Assembly: GCA_030762175.1 (NCBI GenBank)
Contig: CM060831.1
Span: 97,332,501 to 97,396,500 of the forward strand
Direction of reading: 5' to 3'
Length of the DNA stretch: 64,000 bases
Source: Metallyticus violacea
Taxonomy: Eukaryota > Arthropoda > Insecta > Mantodea > Metallyticidae
The notes beneath the pieces were generated by a model. The model was not told where the DNA came from, did no database searches, and saw only the letters and a list, made by a program, of their open reading frames with translations. Shown in pieces: positions 55,362 to 64,000 of the stretch. Made by a program: the position numbers and the translations under genes. Each line of letters opens with the position of its first letter. Within the stretch, counting starts at the first letter, position 1.

Positions 55362-55760
55362 GCAACGAAACTCCGTACATTCCATTTAAATAGAATAAGG
55401 AAAATAGTTCCTGAAATCAGGAAAGTCACGTTATTAGGAGTGGAGGTTTACCTGAAACCCAAAATTTAATATTTACGGCACCTTTTGATTTTTTCGCAAC
55501 AAAACTCCGCACCTACTGTGTAAATAACATAAGAAAAATAGTTCCTAAAATCGTGGAAATCGAGCCATTAGGAGTAGGGTGTACCAGAAACCCAAAACTT
55601 AAAAATGGCTTTAGCGACACCAATTTGTTTCTTCAAAACAAAATTCGATATATATCATTTTAATAAATAAGTAAAATAGTTTCTGAAAATTATGGAAATT
55701 GAACTATATGGAGTAAAGGTATACTTGAAAACCGAACTTTATAAAGTGTTCTTGCGTTTT
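55362..55760. repeat. Three diverged tandem repeats, ~135 bp each
   Basis: Units start near 55362, 55497 and 55636 and share AAAATAGTT(C/T)CT, GGAAAT(T/C)GA, TTAGGAGT and GAAACCCAAA(A/C)TT. Confidence 0.75.
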
Positions 55761-55924
55761 AATTATCTCTATATTGTTTTAAAATAAAACGAGAAATTAA
55801 TTGAGCATATAAAGTGTGTTTATAACGTTGCATATGTTTTATATTTAACAAAAGCATCGTCGTGAAGAGAGCAAACGTGAAATATCAATCTAATATGTGT
55901 TTTAAAATTATATTATGCAAGAGA

Positions 55925-56268
55925 GCTATTGTAATAACCTTCAGAAAATTTGAGTTATATGCTTTAATACAATAACATTATAATTAAATTTCAAAGGCAA
56001 TGAAATTCAATGTAACTTTCATTTTTATTTGCTATGTGCATTGTAATAATTTTTTAATAATGATTTTTTTTTTTTATTGAAACATGTGAACACTATCTTC
56101 TTAAATACACAATGTAACTCGAAACTTTCCGTTATTTTTCTCAATTTTAGTGAATGTAAAGATTATAAACTGGTTATATTTTAAAATGTTTGAAAATACC
56201 TACACATTACAGCTTTGTCTATTAGTGGTCAAAATGTTCATTTAATTTTAATCTCAACAACAACAACA

Positions 56269-56325
<57 letters not shown>

Positions 56326-56512
56326 TGTGGTCTCTCTTTTGTAATTTTTATAGATTGCAAGAATTCTAATTTTGTTCCCTAATACCACACAGCAATGTCA
56401 TAACTTATTTAATTCTATTAATTAAAAGGACCTAAGTTGGGATTTATATTCATTTTTATGAAAACCTATTCAACCCGGTGAGGAATTTGCTTAGTTTTTC
56501 GCAGCTCCTACA
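55925..56512 (+). mobile_element. Partial copy of repeat family W
   Basis: Words such as TTCAGAAAATTTGAGTTATA, GATTGCAAGAATTCTAATTT and GTGAGGAATTTGCTTAGTTT to GCAGCTCC match both arms of the foldback element at 60781-62147. It contains an (AAT)n run (56268-56323). Confidence 0.65.
56268..56323. repeat. (AAT)n microsatellite
   Basis: About 18 units in repeat W. Confidence 0.93.
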
Positions 56513-57233
56513 TGATGACCTTTCCTTTTGACAATGTTCATAGTATCAAAGGTGTTGGTAATGTACATATTCAATAAATCAAATCAAATCAATAGATACC
56601 TACGATTATTCAACGTGGTACCATCATACCTATCCTTATACACCGATTTAGCCCAAGTAGGTAGATAAGCTCGTAACTCCAACCAGCTTACTAATATATA
56701 GTTTGCAATTTCGTCCTCATCCTTATTCCAACTTCTTTCTGTATCAATTCGTCAGTTAACAGTTTTTGCCCGGTACAAGGGTGCAAAAACTCGATGATTC
56801 TAATTGCCGGTAAACAGATTGTAGAGACCAGTGTTGTGATAAGTTGGCAACAAATGAAGGGTTAAAGAAAATCATGAGGGAGTTACTAGAAACAAAAACA
56901 ACGTAAAAGCCGTTGATAATACACAGAATGTCGATAATGTACCACGCTGTAAAACCAATTATAGGATTCATCAACTGTGTTCAGCTCAACTTAATTTCTG
57001 ATATTAGCCTCTGTTAGATGTTTAACAGAAAAGAATTTTCACTGCCAAAAAATAAATACGTTAGAAAATAAAACAAGCATGTAATACTGCAATAAAATAA
57101 GTATAATATTGAAATATGTACGATGTCCCAGAATCCCCGTATAATTTTCCGGAATAGGTAAGTGCTTGGTAAAGCAACAGCTGAGTTAAACAACCGTTAA
57201 TATCTTATAACTGATAACGTGAATGAAAATGAA
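56513..57233. other. AT-rich non-coding DNA
   Basis: No recognised feature. Confidence 0.4.
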
Positions 57234-57449
57234 TGGTGTTCGTTTTTACTTCAGAGGCACCACAGGCGATGGGCACTGATGGTGCATGAGATGAAATGAT
57301 AAATTGCGAAATTATTTATTTTTAAGGAAGGAAACGTTCCAGGCCTAAGTTGGAGAAAATCTCAGCAAGGAGGACGGTCTTGGATTAATTTGAACCCCAG
57401 ATCCCGCTCAAGAGTCTGCGCCTTAACGACCTCGGCCACCCTTGGCGGT
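57234..57449 (-). mobile_element. tRNA-derived SINE, family B (copy B5, internally deleted)
   Basis: Family B tail and body; ~40 bp between the GGCCTAAGTT and GGAGAAAATC words are lost. The head CGCCAAGGGTGGCCGAGGTC (minus strand) is present. Confidence 0.88.
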
Positions 57450-57754
57450 CTACCGAGAACATGCTATAAATACTTCGTACACATAAATATTTTTTGATGA
57501 TCATTTTCTTTGTTTCACTATCATTTCGTAAATATTTATCTATTTAAACCAGCATTTGATCAGGATAACTAACATCTGACAGAAATTGGTTTAATATAGA
57601 TAGGTACACGAAAGTAAAGGAGGAAATGAACACATACTAATAGCTGCGCATTGATAGTTTTGTACCAAATTCGGCAATGAATATATGGCAGAGAGGACTA
57701 AAAGAAGAAAAAATGTCTATATGCATAATTCTGTCCAGCACTAAAACCCCTGAA
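57450..57754. other. AT-rich non-coding DNA
   Basis: No recognised feature. Confidence 0.4.
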
Positions 57755-58105
57755 AAATGCAACTATGCCACGAACCGCTTTTTCTATTGCGCTACAACCC
57801 GAGATCGGGACCTGACCTGCCGCAGCGACCTTTGCTTCGTTTAACTCCGTCTTACGACTTCATTCATAGAGGGCGGTATTGTAGGGGGACATGTGATCAA
57901 CATGCCGGCACCCCGCAGGTCACCTATCACGTTATATTCTAGATCAAATAACGTAACCTCTCAGTGAGGCAGTTCACTAATTATCCTCACGAGGCTGAGT
58001 GAACCACCCTAACTTAGGAAAATTCCTAAGCTATACTAGGAATCGAACCCGGGTCCTCCTGGCCAGCAGTCAGCAACGCTAATCATTAGATCAACGAGGC
58101 GGTGA
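57755..58105 (-). mobile_element. tRNA-derived SINE, family C (copy C2)
   Basis: On the minus strand the head GCCTCGTTGATCTAATGATT and B box GGGTTCGATTCCTAG are followed by TTCCTAAGTTAGGGTGG and the family C body with a CCTACAATACCGCCCTCTAT segment. Complete copy. Confidence 0.86.
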
Positions 58106-60780
58106 GCAGATGACACTGTTGTTCTTAAATTAATGTTGTAATAGTATTTCATATACATTTATTTTCGCAAATTCTGGCTTTAATAAAGAACAAATTGCAT
58201 TGTAATCTATTCCTTCTCTTTTCCTCGTTGTCTTAACACTTGGTGTTTCAAATTCTGGAATAACGTCGTCTCCTCACATTCTCTGCCATAACCAAATGAA
58301 ACTTTCTGATCGGCAGTCTTACTATTTTCTCCAAGATAGGAATCGGTGCTTAAATCGACCAAAACTTCTTTCAAGCAGTTTCTTGTTCAAGCAGTTTTGA
58401 ATCCTCTTTTTTTCTGGAGTGGAGAGATCCACTTGCTCCATTTTCTGGAATTGATCCTTAAGTGAGAGTCGTGCACAGAACATGATCAGGAAACATGAAA
58501 ACCAGTAAATATTTCTTTAGAGTTGCAGTGGCTTGAGTGTTGAACATTATTTTGGGTTTATGTATTTGCTCCCATATGTGTAAGGGTATTTAATTGTAAA
58601 TGGACTTCAACAATTAATAAAATGTCCTGGGGATGTCGCCACCCGTTCATTGCACTTACTGAATCGATAAATAAGCTTAGTCTCGCTCGCATCTTAGCGG
58701 CCTGACTTGCCCACTGCAAGGAGGGCATGATATGTATAAGCGTAGAGAGAAGCTTGCCATCATTAGCGTACAAGAACGCGTTTGACTTGAGAACTATCAA
58801 TTCCCTTAAAAAGGCAAAGTGCGGTCACAAATAAGATGAGTGATAGAGAAACGATGTTTTCGTGTTTATACTCTTCCGTCACTGTATCTAAGTTTCCTTT
58901 CTGTATGGTATTATGCCAAGTTTTAGTTGTTCGTGTACTGGCTGCGAGAATTTTCGAGTCGCTTCGTTTCCGAGAGGCCGCTCTCGAGATATGAGATTCT
59001 CATAGCAGCATTCCCGCATAGCCGCTCTCGCTAATGAGAACGAGAGAGAATAACCCGGTATTTGACCGATTTTCACGCACAGCAAATGAAAAATATATCT
59101 ACATGTATGCCATTCTTACCATTTTAATGAGGATCTTTGAAAGTGTGATAGACGTGGTACTCTTATCTACCTCTATCCTCAGCCATTCAATTTTGAAAAA
59201 GTCGGATCACTTAAATGACACGGAAAGAATAGCATTCTCTGCACTTATTTAAAAATATCAATCAATCGCTGAACATTTTCTTGGTATATCGGTAAAAAGA
59301 CTTACTTTTAATTTTTTGGAAGCCATTCTCTGCGATCTTTTACATTTTGCTACAAACAGCCACTTCGACAAAGCACTTCTGAGCGGGCTTGGAATGTGGA
59401 GTAAAATCCTTTGGGCATCCTGAACTTTATCCTCCCCCCCCCTTCCATCCTTTTCCGCTCTTCATATCATTTCATTTTATATTTCTAGTTTTAGATTGCA
59501 AGCGAGGTGGCTGTTGACGTGAGGCCTGGTGGTGGATTTGCTCTTGAAGTTTCTGTCCTGGCTATTGCTGGCTTATGCTTGGGGTACCTTGAGGATACCT
59601 CGAGTGATGCCGTCGTGGCTTCCGTCACCCTGCCGCCATCTGGGGATTGCCATCTAAGGAAACATTATGGGATCCCGTCTAAGTAAGTGTACCGCCTTCC
59701 GTGTACTTTTCATCCCATTCCTTTCTCCTGGAGGTGACCCGTTAGGGATGTTAGTACAAAAGGAGCCATCGGAACAGTCGAGGTGTCCAGTTATTTTACT
59801 GTCCCAATTTTTCTAGTCTTTTTTTTTTATTAAGTGCTCTAAAGTTAGACAGCATTACGTTTATTCACAGAAATGGGGAAGCACTTTTTGAGAACTGACA
59901 CCTTGTTCAAAGATGGAGCAAACTCCTAGAGCAATAGCATGTTAGAAAGTAAAAGCTCTTAAAATGTAGAGGAAATTCACTTAATTGAACTTTTTCTATC
60001 ATTAATTAATGTTTTAGCATTTGTATTATTGTTATTTACTTTTGGTTTGTTTCTTTGTGAACACTCAATGTCAATAAATTGAGGCCATCATTTTTCATTC
60101 CGTTTTTCGATGATTTTATTGTGATCTAGTTCACCCTCATCCCATACTGATGTCAGCAATGTCCTTTCTGATTCTGTTAAAGAAACTGAATGCAATATGA
60201 TTCTTACAAAGTTTCCTTAATACTGATTCAAAACTTTGTGTACTATTTTAAAAACTCAGGTAAACACTGCGTACTACAACTCGTTTAAGGTTGTATTATT
60301 TGCAAGAAACGTATTTCATATATTATGAAAGAATTGTAAGCTAGAAGATCAGACTTAGTGTTTGTATCAATGTGTCTTTGCACTTGCAATGCACGTCCCT
60401 ATTTAGTAGTTCATTCTTATCGCAAAGATTTGAGAACTGAATTTACAAAAATCGTAATTTTAATTGAAAGAACTCTAGTTAATGACTTCCTTACCTGGAT
60501 TTGACGATTTTGAAAAAGTTTAATGTCACTTATCATCTACATATATAAGACAATGGCAACTTGTGTGGAAATAAAGGTTCAGTTAACAAATAAGCAATCA
60601 AACTGTAGTCCTTTGTAATGCCTTTTTAGTACATTGTTATTCAAAACCATTGTCAGGTTTTCTTTAAAATTATCAATTAGAATATTATTTTACACGGCTT
60701 TCATTGCAAAATTTCTCGGCCTGGATAAAACTACCTATTTAACATAATTTTAATTTATAAACAAACAAAAGTCCGTCATT
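58106..60780. other. Non-coding DNA, no gene recognised
   Basis: Mixed composition. A less AT-rich part at 59440-59780 (an 8-C run, then GTGAGGCCTGGTGGTGG) could be an old repeat. ORFs at 58558-58800 and 58888-59085 (minus) and 59034-59252 (plus) have no recognisable domain. Confidence 0.4.
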
Positions 60781-61305
60781 CAGGAGCTGCGTAAACTAAG
60801 CAAATTCCTCACCGAGCTGCACAACTTTAAATAAAAATGAATACAAAATTAGGGAACAAAATTAAAATTCTTGCAACCTATAAGTATTATAAAAGAAAAA
60901 CTATATTTTCAGAACTATCATTATTATTATTGAGATTATATCACAAAAATTAATGGTTATGCTATTAATTAAGTGAAATGTGTGACCACTGATAGACAAA
61001 GCTACACTGTGTGAGTATTTTTAAAAATTATTAAACATAATCATATTAATGAACTAAGCCCTTGGTATCAACTTTACATTCATATAAAATAGAAATAATA
61101 CATAGTTTCCAATTACATTCAGTATTTAAGAACATGTTCATAAGTTTCAATAAAACAAAGAAATGTTACTATTCCGGAACAAATACAACGTACAAAGCAA
61201 ATAAAAACAATCGAAAGTTCCATCCATTGTCATTGACTTCAGAAAATGTTTGCGTTATATGTTTTAAATACAATAACATTTAAATTAAATTTCAAAACCA
61301 TTTAA

Positions 61306-61617
61306 GTCGGTCCTCGTGGTGGTGTAGTGGTAATCATACTTGTCTTCTAAACTAAAGATCACGGGTTCGATCCCGGCCAGGACCAGTGGCTTCTTTTTTC
61401 GGGTGTAAAAATCCTAAGTATGGCTTCTTTCGGAAGGGAAATAAAGCCGTGGGTCCCCTGTCGTACATTTAGGGCACCATAAAGAACCTCAAGCCTCAAA
61501 AAAGAGTCCTTCGAGTAAAATTTGTCTGCCGTTTCACGCACTGATTTGAATGGGACACTGATGACTGAGATGTTAAAGAGCGTCCGTAAATATGCTAAAT
61601 CAATTGAAAAAAAGTAA
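61306..61617 (+). mobile_element. tRNA-derived SINE, family A (copy A7)
   Basis: Head GTCGGTCCTCGTGGTGGTG with B box GGGTTCGATCCCGGCC, complete body and A-rich tail. Imperfect flanks TTCAAAACCATTTAA (61291-61305) and TTCAAAATCAATGGA (61618-61632) look like a decayed target duplication. Confidence 0.92.
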
Positions 61618-61904
61618 TTCAAAATCAATGGAACATTCGATTGTTCTTTGTTGATTCTGTAAATTTGCATAGTACATCGAAATTGTTTTTAAATATAGCA
61701 TATTTTATTGAAACATATGGCGATACAGAACGTAACTCCAACCTTTTTGTTATTTTTCTCTATTTAAGAGAATGTGAATATGTTAATGAGTAAGTACATA
61801 AACATGGTTACATTTAAAAATGTTTAAAGGTAAAGCTTTGCCTATCAGCGGTCATATATTTCATTTCATTAATAGAATGCCATTAATTTTGTGGTTTAAT
61901 CCAA

Positions 61905-61955
61905 CAACAACAACAACAACAACAACAATAATAATAATAATAATAATAATAATAA
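61905..61955. repeat. (AAC)n(AAT)n compound microsatellite
   Basis: About 8 AAC then 9 AAT units in the right arm of the foldback element. Confidence 0.93.
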
Positions 61956-62147
61956 TTCTAAAAATGTAATATTTATTTTATGATACCTATAGATTGCAAG
62001 AATTTTATTTTTATTCCTTTAATACCATAAAATAATGCTATGACTTATTTCATTTCATTAATTATCAAGGCCTTGTTTGGGTTTTGTATTTATTTTATTA
62101 AAAGTTATTCAACCAGTGAGGAATTCGCTTATTTGACGCAGCTCCTG

Positions 62148-63764
62148 GGTGACAGACTTAGTTTTATTTGCCAGGCTTTCTGCAATCTGGGCTAATATTA
62201 AGAGTACAGAACCATTAAACAAGCCAAGTATAACAAATAGAACAGTTTAAGAAAGATTATTCAGGGCAGTTTTCTTGGCAAACTTATTTTTCTCTCTAAA
62301 TTATAACAGACACTATGTTCATATATGCAACAGTAGAAATTAATAAAACCAAACCAAATTTACTTCTAGCAATAACGTTTTAAATAGTTGAATTAATGGG
62401 TATCATTTTTGTTATATCACCCCTGTTAACAGATTTTAAAAGTTTAAGTTAACGTTTGAAACATCTAACACATTTTGGGAAGCAAGGCGTATTATTCTTA
62501 AAGTCTGAAAGGTACACTTAATTGGATAAGACGTTTGAATTTCTAAAACTATTACCAAAAAAGAGGTGGGAATGACGTATCTCTAATGACTGCATTACAT
62601 TAGAAATACAAACTTACTGGATATAGATGGAGTAAATTTCACACGAACGTCCTAAATGGAGGTGATAAGATGAGGATTCCAATATATGCCAAGGCTGTGC
62701 CGAGAGCTCTGCTAAATTCTACTGAATACTTCCGGGCTGTGTGTTCAAGGACAGATGGCAAACCTTTGTAAAGAAAGAATTAGAATTTTTATCCATAAGA
62801 GGGTGTTTGTGACAAGAGTCTAGAATTTTTGAAACATCAAGGGTTGCTGAGAAAACATTGTATTGGTAACATACAGATCGATTCATATTTGTGAAATATA
62901 AGTGCTGCAGACTGTTGCATACTAATATGGGAACAGTTTAATATACACATATAGGATTTACAGCTTCTTTATCCAGACAATGCGTGGAAAAGATATCTGT
63001 TACCCTATTTATTGACATTCCAAGTTGCCCACCATTAACCTTATAACATATTATAGCCCTGCCATGCCATGAACTTTTCGTATGCCGGAAAATATGACGA
63101 TGCATGCCTTCGCGACCGACTAGAATTATTCATAACTGGTAGAAAATGACGAATTACCATAAAGCAATGCTCCTATGTATAAGTATGTTTGGAGATGGAT
63201 GTTGTCGGGCAGGAAAACGTGCTGCGTAGGTGAGAACAGCAGCAGTTTTTTGTTTGTTTTTTGTGTGTGTACATTAGTTGACTGACTTGCGTCGCTTTTC
63301 TCCTGATCAAGTAATGCTGCATAACTAATCTGAAGGAAGCCAGTCGGCTTGTCGTTGCGGTTATAGTTTTTATTTGTGTATTGAATATCTGCAGCACTTT
63401 GTATTACGAATCATCCTATAAAATATGCGGATGGTTTATTGTATATATAGGAAGATATAATAAATACCGAATTTGGAAATCAAAAATGCAATGTATGTTC
63501 TGAACAATTGCAGAAATATGTTGTTAAAACTACAGCCATGACACTTTAAAATATTGATTTATAACTTTATTTTTATTTTAGGGATACTTAATCTCGTTAA
63601 ACTGGAAAGATGATTATATGTGAACCAGGGCTTGTAATATTATGTGTATGCTACTACAGATAAAATTTTCACTATATGGCTTTCACGAGTCAAATATATT
63701 AAATGATACTACATTGAAATGAGGTTATGTTACAGACGAAATACCGAACACAAATTTAAAATAA

Positions 63765-63768
<4 letters not shown>
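62148..63768. other. AT-rich non-coding DNA
   Basis: No repeat family or gene recognised. A 74-codon minus ORF (63173-63397) has no domain. Confidence 0.4.

Positions 63769-63799
<31 letters not shown>
63769..63799. repeat. (AT)n microsatellite
   Basis: About 15 units. Confidence 0.93.
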
Positions 63800-63801
<2 letters not shown>

Positions 63802-64000
63802 ACAAATGTTAAAAAATTCCACAATAAATGAACACAAACATTTTTTATGCTTCAAATAGTTACTTTTAATTTAATTTTAAAGCTTATCACGATTAAAACT
63901 AGAAATATGTTGTTCTGGAACTTTTAGCATCTATTTTAAAATGTTGTATATTTCTATATCGTCTTGAAGGAACGAAACGATATAGGTTCATACTCCATAG

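Larger units (their letters stand above)
60781..62147. mobile_element. Large foldback element (family W), 1.37 kb
   Basis: The left end reads CAGGAGCTGCGTAAACTAAG; the right end, inverted, CAGGAGCTGCGTCAAATAAG. Arms of ~385-480 bp pair along their length (ATAGATTGCAAGAATTTTA, GCTTTG(T/C)CTATCAG(T/C)GGTCA, TTATTGAAAC). The middle holds SINE A7 and a (AAC)n(AAT)n run lies in the right arm. No coding capacity. Confidence 0.8.

Noticed and set aside
58558..59252. Candidate host exons
   Set aside because: ORFs are short and lack domains, codon bias or convincing splice signals.

Overview
This is a fragment of a large, repeat-saturated animal genome, most likely an insect. The grounds are AT-rich DNA with no operons, at least seven tRNA-derived SINE groups, several decayed mariner-type transposons, an RNase H-bearing LINE, gypsy-like LTRs with tRNA-Lys-type primer sites, and a Polinton-like DNA element. 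I cannot name a species. I found no host protein-coding gene, no intact tRNA or rRNA gene and no CRISPR array. Most open frames are chance ORFs or pieces of mobile elements.

Layout. 0-6.1 kb: SINEs plus a mariner transposase split into two halves, one interrupted by a SINE. 6.5-7.5 kb: a solo-LTR-like repeat. 9.6-11.7 kb: a complete-length mariner inserted by TA duplication into an older transposase fossil. 12-15 kb: an LTR-like block and SINEs. 16.0-22.4 kb: a nearly full-length LINE on the minus strand (ORF1 with zinc knuckles; ORF2 with endonuclease, reverse transcriptase, RNase H and a terminal Cys/His motif), broken by many frameshifts. 22.4-30.2 kb: a 7,769-bp element with AG-starting terminal inverted repeats and a perfect 6-bp target duplication (AACATC), as expected of Polinton/Maverick. 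31-36 kb: another mariner fossil and a 2.8-kb transposon carrying two SINEs. 36-42 kb: SINEs, a mariner, a 68-bp tandem duplication and an LTR with primer site. 42-64 kb: minisatellites, foldback elements, simple repeats, a long polypyrimidine tract and more SINEs.

The most notable object is the Polinton-like element. Its minus strand carries broken pieces of a protein-primed family B DNA polymerase (N-terminal region and Exo I only; palm domain and integrase not seen). By contrast, a small gene cluster beside it looks better preserved: a two-exon gene whose 87-nt intron joins in frame to give 226 codons, a 156-codon ORF, and a 54-codon ORF overlapping it. These proteins are not recognised. 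Long (~0.7 kb) terminal repeats have their own internal ~210-260-bp repeat structure and recurrent GGATTA motifs. A shortened element that lost its polymerase but kept ends and accessory genes would be a non-autonomous derivative.

Nested insertions give relative ages: the Polinton-like element is older than the SINE in its left TIR; the transposase fossil at 9.6 kb is older than its mariner; the mariner at 3.5 kb is older than its SINE. Boundaries marked by target duplications are exact; others are approximate.
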